DNA of 35,846 nucleotides from Victivallis vadensis (GCA_945883805.1 CAMCYE010000023.1:1-35846); one strand, 5' to 3'. Positions 1 to 8,211 are shown, numbered from the stretch's first letter. The notes: a model not told the origin generated them from the letters alone. Numbers and translations: made by a program.

Positions 1-1320
1 ATGTATATTCCAAGGTCATTAGATTCAAAAATTTTTGAGTTCATCACGGACAGGATTCCTAATAAAAATGTTCTGCTCGTAGAGGGTGCCCGCCAGGTGG
101 GCAAATCTTCCCTTGTCCGTCAGGCTCTTGAAAAATGCAAGCGAAAACATTTTGCATTTAACCTTGAAAAAGAAACTCTTCTTCGGAGTGTCATAGACGA
201 CTGCGAAGAGTTTGACGAGTTTAACCAAATACTAAGGGACCGGGTTGGTTTTGACGGTGATTCCGGAGACATCCTTTTCATTGACGAGGCGCAGGAAAGC
301 AGAAAGCTTGGTCGATTTGTCAGATTCATGAAGGAGGAATGGCGGAACTCAACCGTAATCCTGACAGGTTCAACGCTTTCAAGACTATTCAGGGATGATA
401 TCCGATATCCTGTCGGGCGTGTTCAGAAAATCACGTTGTGGCCTTTCAGTTTTTCAGAATTCCTGAGGGCGCTTGGAAAAAAGGATGTTTCGGACGAGAT
501 TTACAAAGGCAATACCGACATTTCTTCCAAACGTCATCTGTATCTACTTGAATTGTATGATCTGTTTTTAATTACTGGCGGGCTTCCGGAGATTGTCATG
601 GCGCATGCGAATGGAAAAGACTTCGAAACCATGCTGGATCAGTTGATTGCCGATTACGAAAACGATTTTGTGAGAATTTTCGGAGAGAATGACATAGACA
701 TTGTAAAATCATGTTTTAAAAGTGTTGCGAACTTTGTCGGCTCCCCGTCTAAAAATACGTCAGTCATCCCTTCCCCATCTACACCGCAGAACGCGAGAAT
801 AAATGATATCTTCTCCCGGTTGGAATCCTGGCATCTCCTTATCAAGGCGGAACAGAAAGGTCCGAGTGCCGAGGCGAATCACGGTTATCTGCCAAAGCGT
901 TACATGTTCGACACCGGTATTCTCCGGAGACTCCGTGAATCGGCCTGGCCTTCCATCAGCGTGATCAAGACACTGTCTTCGGCAGCTCGCATTCCATTAG
1001 GGGGGGCCTTGGAGAATCAGTGTGCGATTGATATCAGCCGATTCAATGAAAAAGTGTTTGGATGGAAGAAATATTCATCCGGCTGTGAGATAGATTTCAT
1101 AGTCAAAAAAAACAATATGTCGGTGCCTGTTGAATGCAAGGCATCTCTCAAGTTTGACAGGAAACACATAAGGGGTTTACTTGACTACATGTCGAAATAC
1201 AATGTTGGAACCGGAATACTTATAAGCCTGGCCCCGTATCAGCAAATTGATGTGCCTGAAACAGGTAAAATCATAAATATACCAGCATATATGCTTGAGG
1301 CTCTGGACAAATTCCTCTGA
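1..1320 (+). CDS. ATP-binding protein, AAA_14/DUF4143 type
   Basis: P-loop ATPase of the AAA_14 plus DUF4143 architecture, 439 residues. Walker A is GARQVGKSSL near residue 29, Walker B is ILFIDEAQE near residue 91, and a sensor-like ILTGSTLSRL follows near 120. The C-terminal part contains a nuclease-fold-like EIDFIVKK...VPVECKAS motif near 355-380, as in many DUF4143 proteins. The family is widespread and its cellular role is poorly defined; some members are suspected toxin/antitoxin or mobile-DNA associated, which is not shown here. The ATG is the first base of the window, so no ribosome binding site can be judged, but an N-terminus starting MYIPR and reaching Walker A about 28 residues later is normal for the family. 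No partner gene is visible: the next gene is on the opposite strand 176 bases away. Confidence 0.85.
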   Translation: MYIPRSLDSKIFEFITDRIPNKNVLLVEGARQVGKSSLVRQALEKCKRKHFAFNLEKETLLRSVIDDCEEFDEFNQILRDRVGFDGDSGDILFIDEAQESRKLGRFVRFMKEEWRNSTVILTGSTLSRLFRDDIRYPVGRVQKITLWPFSFSEFLRALGKKDVSDEIYKGNTDISSKRHLYLLELYDLFLITGGLPEIVMAHANGKDFETMLDQLIADYENDFVRIFGENDIDIVKSCFKSVANFVGSPSKNTSVIPSPSTPQNARINDIFSRLESWHLLIKAEQKGPSAEANHGYLPKRYMFDTGILRRLRESAWPSISVIKTLSSAARIPLGGALENQCAIDISRFNEKVFGWKKYSSGCEIDFIVKKNNMSVPVECKASLKFDRKHIRGLLDYMSKYNVGTGILISLAPYQQIDVPETGKIINIPAYMLEALDKFL

Positions 1321-1496
1321 AAATCTGTGTCTTACACAAGAACAGATCAAAAACCTGTTTCTTGGAAATGCAATGTCATTTTTAGTGTGCGTCGGGGCAA
1401 AACTTTAACTTTGGTGTTTTCATGCAATAATCCATCTATTTCCTGATAATTTCATCCCTGAAATAGTCGGAGCCTGTCTTCCCAGAACTTTACTGA

Positions 1497-2312
1497 TCAA
1501 GTCGCATGCGGCATCTTTGAACAGCCTAGGATCCCTTCATAATTGCGTGCCAGTATCTTCTTCTTGTCATCCTCGGGAATACCCGCAAAAACTACTCTGC
1601 CAAGATCGTATCTGGCATCCAGATTAATCATGTCGGAACCATATATGATTTTATCGGGGCCTATTTCAGCGACAATGTCCTCCAGCCACCAGTCACATGC
1701 GAGTCCACCGCAGATTTCGATGAATACGTTGGGGAAGTCCTTTGATAGCCCTATGCATTCCTGATAGGTCTTTCTAGAACCGCCGCCATGCGCCATTATA
1801 AGAGTGAGATTCGGAAACTTTTCCGCAACTTCCCTGAATTCGCTTATCGGCGGATTGCCGCTCCAGGTGTGGCAGAGAACTGGAGCATGAAACTCGTCCG
1901 CCACCTTAAATCCGTATTGATAGGGATCTGAAAGCAGAGAACCGTGATAACCGCCAGAAAGAAACTTAAAACCGACAAATCCGTCCGTCCCGACATATTT
2001 CCGTGTCAGGCGCTTCGCCTCCTTCATTCCATAAGCAGGATTGAAAATGATATATCCTAATATTCTGCCGGGATATTTTTTTATCGCCTCGCATGTTATC
2101 CTGTTTCCCAAATCACAATATGATCCGACTATCGGATGAGGGGCGGTGACAATAGTGTCAATACCGTACCTGTCCATGTCCCTTACGACATTTTCAAGTT
2201 CAGGCTGGTACTGATACCATCCACTGTACGTGTACTGGCATATGTGCGTATGTGAGTCAATTACCCGGCATGAAAGCGGTTTCCCTGCAAGGACTTCTTC
2301 TTTCAATCCCAT
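1497..2312 (-). CDS. Amidohydrolase family protein (metal-dependent TIM-barrel hydrolase)
   Basis: Amidohydrolase-2-type hydrolase of 271 residues. The metal ligands are all in place: DSHTHI near residue 19 (HxH), LCHTWSG near 146, IMAHGGG near 172 and YGSDMI near 224 (the barrel-end Asp). Members cleave or decarboxylate diverse small molecules; the substrate here cannot be told from sequence. Translation starts at an ATG preceded by a strong GGGAGGTG. It is the last gene of a leftward set and its start overlaps the end of the upstream paralogue by 10 bases, which implies translational coupling. The upstream paralogue shares the fold but lacks the metal ligands, so this protein is presumably the catalytic member of the pair. 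Family is secure, substrate unknown. Confidence 0.85.
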   Translation of the reverse strand: MGLKEEVLAGKPLSCRVIDSHTHICQYTYSGWYQYQPELENVVRDMDRYGIDTIVTAPHPIVGSYCDLGNRITCEAIKKYPGRILGYIIFNPAYGMKEAKRLTRKYVGTDGFVGFKFLSGGYHGSLLSDPYQYGFKVADEFHAPVLCHTWSGNPPISEFREVAEKFPNLTLIMAHGGGSRKTYQECIGLSKDFPNVFIEICGGLACDWWLEDIVAEIGPDKIIYGSDMINLDARYDLGRVVFAGIPEDDKKKILARNYEGILGCSKMPHAT

Positions 2313-3070
2313 TTCACACCTCCCTCAAGCCGTTCCCAGTTCCCGCTCAATATTGATTTTTTATCCTTGTCCGGAATATCGGCCAAACAAACCAGAGTGA
2401 TCGGAGGCCCCGGATTGTAGCACGGCATTCCTGAACCGAAAAAGAGTCTTTCCGACCCGAACAGCCTTACTGTTTCCTCAAGAATCTTATAGTCTGCAAA
2501 TCTGCTCGTATCGAAGAATATGTTTTCCCGTTTTTCAAGAAGCGGATACATAGTGCGGCTTTCCAGGAATCCTGCAGAAAGCAGAATGAACGGGATACCG
2601 GGGAATTCTGCGGTTACTTCAGGCAGCGAGGACTTGTCCACCTGATCCCAATCCATCAGCAGGGGGATCCTGAATTCATCCAGGATCTCAAGTAATTTTC
2701 CGGCATAGAACTTGTCAAGGAAATAACGTCCTTTCATAGGATACGCCTTGACAGCCGAAATCCGACGCCGGCGCAACATCTTGACCAACTCGCCGGCAGG
2801 CGGCAATTCAGATGTTCCGAGATGGGGACTCAGGACAGGACATGGAATCAGGTTTTTGAATTTTCCTGTTTCATCAAACAGCCGCTCATTACCGTCTTTC
2901 AAATTCCAGTTCAATGCCATTAAACTTGACACAACCGCCTTTGAAATGTGATATTTCTCAAGATATTTGGACAAATCCTGAGCCGTCTCAAATTTATATG
3001 AAACGTTTATTCCCCTGCCAATCATGCAATTGACATCCACCGTCCCCGACTCCAGAATTATATTTTTCAT
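2303..3070 (-). CDS. Amidohydrolase-fold protein lacking metal ligands (probable pseudoenzyme)
   Basis: A 255-residue protein that follows the amidohydrolase-2 pattern along its length, including a C-terminal section (LFFGSGMP...IPDKDKKSILSGNWERL) that parallels the YGSDMI...IPEDDKKKILARNYEGIL end of its downstream neighbour. The expected metal-binding residues are missing: VDVNCMIG stands where DxHxH should be, LLSAGF where the third-strand His should be, and FGSGMP has Gly in place of the barrel-end Asp. I infer a catalytically inactive partner or regulator of the neighbouring active enzyme, or an enzyme working without metal. It overlaps that gene by 10 bases, so the two are almost certainly co-expressed. 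A palindromic element sits just upstream, between it and the DegT gene. Confidence 0.75.
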   Translation of the reverse strand: MKNIILESGTVDVNCMIGRGINVSYKFETAQDLSKYLEKYHISKAVVSSLMALNWNLKDGNERLFDETGKFKNLIPCPVLSPHLGTSELPPAGELVKMLRRRRISAVKAYPMKGRYFLDKFYAGKLLEILDEFRIPLLMDWDQVDKSSLPEVTAEFPGIPFILLSAGFLESRTMYPLLEKRENIFFDTSRFADYKILEETVRLFGSERLFFGSGMPCYNPGPPITLVCLADIPDKDKKSILSGNWERLEGGVKWD

Positions 3071-3085
3071 CCATTTCCCTCTTTT

Positions 3086-3365
3086 AGGGAACCTCTAAAA
3101 ATTCGCATTTGGCGCGTTGCGGAAGATTTTTGAAAGCTCAAAAAGAATTTCTGAACGGAGGCGTATCCATGCGATACGCCGACAGAAGAATATTCTTCTT
3201 TGAGCCAAAAAGATCCGCAACCCGGAGGGAGACAGATTCTTATGGATTCCGCCATCGTCGCAAATCCAGTCACAGCCCGCAGTGGGGCTGCTCCTGACGT
3301 TTGCTCCTTGCCGGCTCTCCATAATCTCCTGTCTCGCGCCATATGCCAATTTTTAGAGGTTCCCT
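3086..3365. mobile_element. MITE-like palindromic element, 280 bp, 31-bp terminal inverted repeats
   Basis: The ends at 3086-3116 and 3335-3365 are inverted copies agreeing at 29 of 31 positions, beginning AGGGAACCTCTAAAAATT. The interior folds into two nested hairpins: one around the loop of GGCGTATC/GATACGCC near 3170 with outer arms GTTGCGGA...TCCGCAAC, and one from GAGACAG near 3230 to CTGTCTC near 3335 with the inner stem AGCCC/GGGCT. T-runs at both borders could be a short target duplication but are not decisive. Open frames through it encode nothing recognisable. A 59-base derivative appears at 33797-33855. It lies between two genes of a leftward set and could affect read-through between them. 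Confidence 0.7.
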
Positions 3366-3406
3366 TTTTATTATACTCAACCCGGTGATACGCGTCGCCG
3401 GTCAGC

Positions 3407-4588
3407 TTACTGAACAGCCTTCCTGCATGCCTCAATACGCTGTGTCACAGTTTGAACATCCCAATCCGGAGACACACTTATTATAGCAGTGCGTTTACAG
3501 ATGTCTAAAGTTTTAGCGCAGACTTCATCCCCATATTCGGACCTGAGCCCCTTATTCTCCTCGAAATTGAACGGATTCATCCTTGGATGATGATATACAT
3601 TTTTCTTCAGCAGAGGTTCCCAGTTTATAAAAACATGTTTGCCGGTGTCGATCGGAAGATATGCTCCGACACCCGGACTTTGCCCAAATTTCCTTGCCTT
3701 AACCTCCGACTCAAATGTGAATGCGACGCTTATTCCGCAATCTCCGGAAGGGTCGTTCATGGGGGCGATCTTAAGTCCGTTTACGGAGCCAAGCTCGTTC
3801 CTGATCCTGTTTGAATTCCGACGCGCATCCGAGAGAATACCTTCAAGACGTCTCAACTGCCCACGCAGAACTGCACCCATAAGTTCCGACGCCCTGAACT
3901 GCTGTCCGAGGAAAACCGGAATGGTGAAATCCTTTGCATAAGGACGGAACGAGGCTCCGCTGTCATGAAATATTGAAGCCTTCTCGTAGACACTTGGATC
4001 GCTGGTCACCATGCCGCCGCCTTCCCCGCAGGAAAGTATTTTAAAATCATTGAAGCTGAACGCCCCCGCATCTCCTATTGAACCAAGCCTGCGCCCCTTG
4101 TAGCTCCCCCCACCGGCCTGACATGAGTCCTCTATCACTTTCAGACCGTGCCGTTTTGCGATCTCCATAATCTTGTCCATATCGGATGGACGGCCGATCA
4201 TATGGACGGGAATGACCGCCTTTGTGTGTTTGGATATGCGCTTCTCAAAAGCCTCCGGCGACAGCGCCAACGACTCATCAATGTCGGTAATCACAGGAAT
4301 TGCACCGGCCATAAGCACTGCCGACGCCGTTGCCATGAATGTGTATGCGGGAACTATCACTTCGTCTCCAGGTCCGATGCCAAGGCCGATCAGTGCGCAT
4401 GTCAGGGCCGAAGTGCCTCCTCCCGAAACCAGCAGGGCATGTTTTGTCCCGACAATCTGGGCTAATTCATTTTCAAAGTTCAAAACCTGATGCCAGTGAC
4501 CCGAAGCCGGATTTCCCACTCTGAAAAGCTGCTTCGACGCTATCGTTGCCTCAAGCAGCTTGATTTCAATGTCTCCAATCCTGTACAT
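3407..4588 (-). CDS. DegT/DnrJ/EryC1/StrS family aminotransferase
   Basis: PLP-dependent fold type I aminotransferase of the family that aminates keto-sugars or makes amino-hydroxybenzoate-type precursors; 393 residues is the usual length. Visible motifs: the cofactor region SGGGTSALTCALIGLG near 55-70, PGDEVIVPAYTF near 78, VIEDSCQAGGG near 155 and FSFNDFKILSCGEGG near 177, whose Lys is the expected Schiff-base residue. It is the first gene of the leftward set with the amidohydrolase pair, separated from them by the 280-bp palindromic element. Its promoter at 4683-4711 is back to back with that of the AraC gene. The set may process an amino-sugar or related compound, but the substrate is unknown. 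Confidence 0.85.
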   Translation of the reverse strand: MYRIGDIEIKLLEATIASKQLFRVGNPASGHWHQVLNFENELAQIVGTKHALLVSGGGTSALTCALIGLGIGPGDEVIVPAYTFMATASAVLMAGAIPVITDIDESLALSPEAFEKRISKHTKAVIPVHMIGRPSDMDKIMEIAKRHGLKVIEDSCQAGGGSYKGRRLGSIGDAGAFSFNDFKILSCGEGGGMVTSDPSVYEKASIFHDSGASFRPYAKDFTIPVFLGQQFRASELMGAVLRGQLRRLEGILSDARRNSNRIRNELGSVNGLKIAPMNDPSGDCGISVAFTFESEVKARKFGQSPGVGAYLPIDTGKHVFINWEPLLKKNVYHHPRMNPFNFEENKGLRSEYGDEVCAKTLDICKRTAIISVSPDWDVQTVTQRIEACRKAVQ

Positions 4589-4682
4589 GTTAATTCCCCT
4601 TACTTTAATATTTTTTTCAAATTAACCATTATTGAAGAAGATACTGATTATTGCTCATTATGATTTCTTCTCCCATTGCACA

Positions 4683-4711
4683 ATTATAACCGTATTGGCA
4701 ATCCCAGTCAA
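4683..4711 (-). promoter_or_regulatory. Sigma-70-like promoter of the DegT/amidohydrolase set
   Basis: On the minus strand TTGACT (4706-4711) and a perfect TATAAT (4683-4688) are 17 bases apart. Transcription would start near 4676, giving a leader of about 88 bases before the DegT ATG. It overlaps the rightward AraC promoter, so the two genes may compete or share a regulator-binding site. Confidence 0.65.
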
Positions 4712-4723
4712 TTAATGTAAATT
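4695..4723 (+). promoter_or_regulatory. Candidate promoter of the AraC regulator
   Basis: TTGGCA (4695-4700) and TAAATT (4718-4723) are 17 bases apart. The predicted transcript start near 4730 lies after the possible GTG start at 4729 and so favours the ATG at 4783. The -10 hexamer is only moderately good. Confidence 0.4.
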
Positions 4724-4782
4724 GCTAAGTGTTAATGAATATTGCTATTATGTCCATATTTCAGAATCATAGGAAAGAAAGA

Positions 4783-5724
4783 ATGGGGAAAACTGAAAAA
4801 CAGGATTTCTTCTGCAGGAAACACAGGCAGCTGCTTTACTCTCCCGGAAAATGGCATGTCATATCTACGCTTTTCCCGCCCGACCATGAAGCGCTGGAAA
4901 ACCATGTACACAGACAATGGCTTCAAAAAAACACCGATAGCCATCCGACAAAGGAAATGCTAATAGTTCTGGAGGGCAATTCCCTTAACAGTCTGAACGG
5001 ACTTATATATCCCGCGACTCCGGGCACAATATTCCTATTCGACTCATACGAAAATCATGACAGAAACTATTCCCCAGCTACAGGATATTCCGTGCATCTG
5101 TGGATTTATTTCCTTAAACATAGGGCGATTGGGCGCATCCTGCACATTAACAAGGGGAAACTAGATAATGCGGGAAAAGGTGAACTGTTCCTCGAAAGCG
5201 GCAGAATTTGCGATCTGGTCTATCAGGAATGGGGAAACATGAAAGACTCCTCTCTCGATTCAGATCTGAAAAGAAGAAAGCTTCTCTCCCTGCTCTCATT
5301 GCTTTTCATTGGAATGATTGAACATGACATATCCTGTAACAATGCCGTGAGTGGCGATGAAAACCGTCAGGGCAAGATCATACACGCGATACATCAGCAC
5401 ATATGCGATTCTTCCGGCAAGGGCATGACGGTTGAAAAACTTGCGAGGATCGCAGGGTACAGCAAGTTCCATTTTTTCCGACTCTTCAAGAAACACACAG
5501 GACAGAATGTCCTCGATTGCATAAACGATTCACGTCTGAGGAAAACCCGGGAAATGCTCAAAACCGGATTTCTCCATAAACAGATTTCAAGTGAACTCGG
5601 ATTTTCCTGCCCGTCCGCATTTTCCAACTGGTATGTGCGACACAAGGATTCTTTGCGTGTTAACGGGAACATTCCCCCGTCTTTGACTCTAAGGCTTGTT
5701 CAAAATCATTCGGCAGGCGTTTAA
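4783..5724 (+). CDS. AraC family transcriptional regulator
   Basis: Transcription factor of 313 residues with an N-terminal cupin-like sensor half (TKEMLIVLEGNSLNSLNG and GTIFLFDSYENHDR fit the beta-barrel core) and a C-terminal double helix-turn-helix: GMTVEKLARIAGYSKFHFF, then HKQISSELGFSCPSAFSNW. I chose the ATG at 4783 because AGGAAAG lies five bases before it; in-frame GTG 4729, ATG 4735 and ATG 4750 have no comparable site, and 4729 falls before the predicted transcript start. The second recognition helix ends in a slightly unusual FSNWYVRHKDSLR stretch instead of the common FSRxFKRxxGxSP. It is transcribed divergently from the DegT set, which it probably controls in response to a small ligand. 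Confidence 0.85.
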   Translation: MGKTEKQDFFCRKHRQLLYSPGKWHVISTLFPPDHEALENHVHRQWLQKNTDSHPTKEMLIVLEGNSLNSLNGLIYPATPGTIFLFDSYENHDRNYSPATGYSVHLWIYFLKHRAIGRILHINKGKLDNAGKGELFLESGRICDLVYQEWGNMKDSSLDSDLKRRKLLSLLSLLFIGMIEHDISCNNAVSGDENRQGKIIHAIHQHICDSSGKGMTVEKLARIAGYSKFHFFRLFKKHTGQNVLDCINDSRLRKTREMLKTGFLHKQISSELGFSCPSAFSNWYVRHKDSLRVNGNIPPSLTLRLVQNHSAGV

Positions 5725-5756
5725 GAAGTTTACCGGAGCGCGTCATCCTACCTGTT

Positions 5757-6629
5757 TCAGAGTCTGAAAAGCACAAGTAGAAGGAAAAAGAGAGGAGCGT
5801 TGATTATGAGACTGTCGAGCAGGTCGAGGACTCCGCCGATTCCAGGTATGATTTTCCCTGAATCCTTCACTCCTGCAATTCTTTTCAGGGCCGATTCCGC
5901 CAAATCTCCGGCAAATCCCCCGATAAACAGTATTATTCCGAGAAATATTGCAATATTTAGCGTAAAATGATATGAAGAGGGAATCATTCCCGACATAAGA
6001 ACTGCAATCGCAATACTAAAGAGAAGTCCCCCTGCCGTCCCCTCCCATGATTTCTTTGGGCTTATTGACGGAATAATTTTGTGGTTCCCCCCAGGCATCA
6101 ATTTTGAACTCGACATCCCAACCAGATAGGCTCCTATATCTCCGGATTTTGTCACCGCAACAAGAAAAAGCAGGAGCATTCTACCCTCATGGGCCCCCTC
6201 ACTGTCCCCAATGATATAGAGAAGAACCATGAAACCCAGGGGAAAAGCCACAAGAAAGAAACCGGAAAGTGAATTGATGACCTTATCGAGCACTTCCTTG
6301 TCCATCTTTGAAAATAAAATCAGCAGCCAGCATGAAATTACAAATGCTACGAAAAACACATATACTGCGAGAAGTACAAGAACGGGATGTATAATCATGT
6401 CGAGGAATAGTACCAAACCGATTGAGGAGGCGCTGAAAATAGATGTAAGTACCGGATAAGATTTTTTCCCAGTCTTTGATATGATGTCCAGGAATTCATA
6501 AACGGCGAAATAGGAAAGAAAAACTGTAACGATGGCGAATATGGATTTTCCAACAAGGCCGGGGATGAAAATCCCCGCGAGAATAAATGAAGTCAGCACA
6601 ATTGCGCTCGGCAGTCTGTATTTAAACAC
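5757..6629 (-). CDS. cdsA: Phosphatidate cytidylyltransferase
   Basis: Inner-membrane enzyme that makes CDP-diacylglycerol from phosphatidic acid and CTP, the branch point of phospholipid synthesis. The 290-residue sequence has about seven to eight hydrophobic segments and the family signature near the C-terminus: SPKKSWEGTAGG, GDLAESALKRIAGVKDSGK and IPGIGGVLDLLDS. In the classic signature the last block reads PGHGG..DR.D; here the His is Ile and the Arg is Leu, while the two Asp are kept. The gene is last in a leftward gmhA-uppS-cdsA run and its ATG shares a base with the uppS stop. The uppS-cdsA order is common in bacteria, supporting the call. Confidence 0.93.
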   Translation of the reverse strand: MFKYRLPSAIVLTSFILAGIFIPGLVGKSIFAIVTVFLSYFAVYEFLDIISKTGKKSYPVLTSIFSASSIGLVLFLDMIIHPVLVLLAVYVFFVAFVISCWLLILFSKMDKEVLDKVINSLSGFFLVAFPLGFMVLLYIIGDSEGAHEGRMLLLFLVAVTKSGDIGAYLVGMSSSKLMPGGNHKIIPSISPKKSWEGTAGGLLFSIAIAVLMSGMIPSSYHFTLNIAIFLGIILFIGGFAGDLAESALKRIAGVKDSGKIIPGIGGVLDLLDSLIINAPLFFLLLVLFRL

Positions 6630-7345
6630 TATCTTCCCCCATAACGTCTTTTCCTTGAATAAAAGGTGTCTATTGCCGTTTTCAACTCATTCTTTGAAAA
6701 ATCAGGCCAAAGCGTGTCGGTTATCCATATTTCCGAGTATGATATCTGCCACAGCAGGAAATTGCTTATCCTGAACTCGCCGCTTGTGCGTATAAGGAGA
6801 TCGGGGTCCGGAATATCGGGATTATAAAGATAAGTGCTGAACAGTTTTTCATCTATTTCAGCCGTTTTTATCTTGCCGGCAATTGCATCGTCTGCGATTT
6901 TTTTTGCGGCATCCGCAATTTCCGCCCTGCCCCCGTAACTCAATGCAAGAATAAGATTGCCTTCTTTATTGTTTTTTGTTTTCTCAATGGCGTCAAGGAG
7001 GACGTTCCGGGTTTTGTCAGGAAGCATGCCGATTTTCCCTATTGCCCTTAAACGGATACCGTCCTTATTTATTTTTTCGACATTGTTATTGATGAAAAAC
7101 CTCAAAAGGGACATGAGCCCCTCTACTTCCCTTTTTGATCTTTTCCAGTTTTCGGTGCTGAATGCGTAAAGGGTTATATATTCTATCCCGAACTCCTTCG
7201 CAGCTTTCATGATTTTCTGGACGGTTTCGGCTCCTTCGCTATGTCCTTTGAGAGTGGGAAGATGATGTTTTTTCGCCCAGCGTTTATTACCGTCCATTAT
7301 TATGGCGATATGCCTGATTTTTTTTTCAGGTTCATTTTGAACCAT
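6629..7345 (-). CDS. uppS: Undecaprenyl diphosphate synthase (isoprenyl transferase)
   Basis: Cis-prenyltransferase making the C55 lipid carrier for peptidoglycan and LPS. Motifs: HIAIIMDGNKRWAKK near the N-terminus with the catalytic Asp, ITLYAFSTENWKRSKREV, and DLLIRTSGEFRISNFLLWQ followed by TDTLWPDF. I place the start at 7345 (238 residues) because a GGAGGA lies eight bases upstream; a longer reading from 7420 has no such support and adds a non-conserved leader. The start lies 14 bases inside the end of gmhA, so the two are translationally coupled; the stop touches the cdsA start. Confidence 0.95.
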   Translation of the reverse strand: MVQNEPEKKIRHIAIIMDGNKRWAKKHHLPTLKGHSEGAETVQKIMKAAKEFGIEYITLYAFSTENWKRSKREVEGLMSLLRFFINNNVEKINKDGIRLRAIGKIGMLPDKTRNVLLDAIEKTKNNKEGNLILALSYGGRAEIADAAKKIADDAIAGKIKTAEIDEKLFSTYLYNPDIPDPDLLIRTSGEFRISNFLLWQISYSEIWITDTLWPDFSKNELKTAIDTFYSRKRRYGGR

Positions 7346-7973
7346 AGAAATAATCCTCCAGCATGGCGCACAGCGCATGATAAACGGGGAGGTGATATTC
7401 CTGTATCTTGTATGTTTCATCGGCAGGGACTTTTATGCAGCAATCTGCGTAATCCGCACATTTACCGCCGCCTTTTCCGGTCAGGAGAATGCTTTTTATC
7501 CCGGAAATTTTCGCCACTTTGAGAGCGTTGAGGACATTGACGGCATTACCCGACGAGGAAATTCCGATGAATATATCCCCTTTCCGTCCAAGCACATGCA
7601 GTTGCTGAGCATAAACCATCTCGGCACATACGTCATTTATATAGGCGGTGGTAAAGGCTAGATGGGCGTTCAACGAAATCGCTTTTATGCCGTTCTGGAG
7701 AAGACCGGATATTCTTTTGCCCTCATCTTCTCCGAGAATGCTTGCCGCAGCACCGGTAAACAAATTATTTTTCCCCCTTTTTAAAAGAAATCCTTTCATA
7801 AGCTCTCCAACTATATGGTCGGCATCGGAGGCACTTCCTCCGTTTCCGCAGGTAAAAACCGTTCCGTCTTTCCTAATTGAAGATTTAAGGATTGAAAAAG
7901 CTTCAGATATGCTATACTCTATTTTTTTAAGTTCAGGATATCTCTTATAGAGGTCTGAAATATTATACTTCAT
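7332..7973 (-). CDS. gmhA: SIS-domain phosphoheptose isomerase (GmhA-like)
   Basis: Single SIS domain of 213 residues, slightly longer than the typical 190-200. The phosphosugar-binding pattern FTCGNGGSASDADHIVGEL near residue 40 and ISSSGNAVNVLNAL near 127 is that of sedoheptulose-7-phosphate isomerase; the Glu in VGEL and the His in QEYHLPVYHALC near 200 are the expected catalytic pair. It would supply the heptose of the LPS inner core. It heads the leftward gmhA-uppS-cdsA run, next to the AT-rich region at 7974-8211, with AGGTG eight bases before the ATG. A DiaA-like replication role is conceivable given the closeness to dnaN, but the catalytic residues favour the isomerase. Confidence 0.85.
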   Translation of the reverse strand: MKYNISDLYKRYPELKKIEYSISEAFSILKSSIRKDGTVFTCGNGGSASDADHIVGELMKGFLLKRGKNNLFTGAAASILGEDEGKRISGLLQNGIKAISLNAHLAFTTAYINDVCAEMVYAQQLHVLGRKGDIFIGISSSGNAVNVLNALKVAKISGIKSILLTGKGGGKCADYADCCIKVPADETYKIQEYHLPVYHALCAMLEDYFYGSK

Positions 7974-8211
7974 TTATTTCACCTGTTCTTTGTATTTGCT
8001 ATTTAATAAGATGTTAATAGTTTATTAATTGTCTTTTAATTTACATTATTTAAATTAATAAGCACAAGTTATTAATATATAAATTTAGGTAATTTTCTAT
8101 CTGATTTATGTTTTATTAACAAAACTGACAGTATATAATAAGAATCTTATATATATTTAGATCTTATTAAGATATACAAAACCATATTTATAAAGGGAAA
8201 GGTGTGAATTA
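7974..8211. other. AT-rich palindromic region at a strand switch; candidate replication origin and dnaN promoter region
   Basis: A 238-base stretch that is visibly much richer in A and T than the rest of the window. It contains the inverted repeat ATTAATAA/TTATTAAT (8054-8061 and 8069-8076) and two short palindromes, ATAAGAATCTTAT (8138-8150) and ATCTTATTAAGAT (8161-8173). Genes to the left mostly run leftward, and dnaN-recF with the next six genes run rightward. No consensus DnaA box TTATCCACA is present; the nearest matches, TTATTAACA at 8113 and the complement of TGTGAATTA at 8203, fit 7 of 9. dnaA itself is not in the window. Origin function is therefore a hypothesis; at least it must hold the promoters for gmhA and dnaN. 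Confidence 0.4.
8125..8153 (+). promoter_or_regulatory. Candidate dnaN promoter
   Basis: CTGACA (8125-8130) and TATATA (8148-8153) are 17 bases apart, 59 bases ahead of the dnaN ATG. The palindrome ATAAGAATCTTAT overlaps the spacer and -10, so a repressor or DnaA-like protein could act here. The whole region is AT-rich, so chance -10 matches are common. Confidence 0.35.

Noticed and set aside
3086..3365. CRISPR array or phage att site
   Set aside because: No regular direct repeats with unique spacers; the structure is inverted, not tandem.
3067..3435. Open frame of 122 codons (and an 84-codon one) on the minus strand
   Set aside because: It coincides with the palindromic element 3086-3365; its text is Arg/Gly-rich and unlike any protein, and it overlaps the DegT end.
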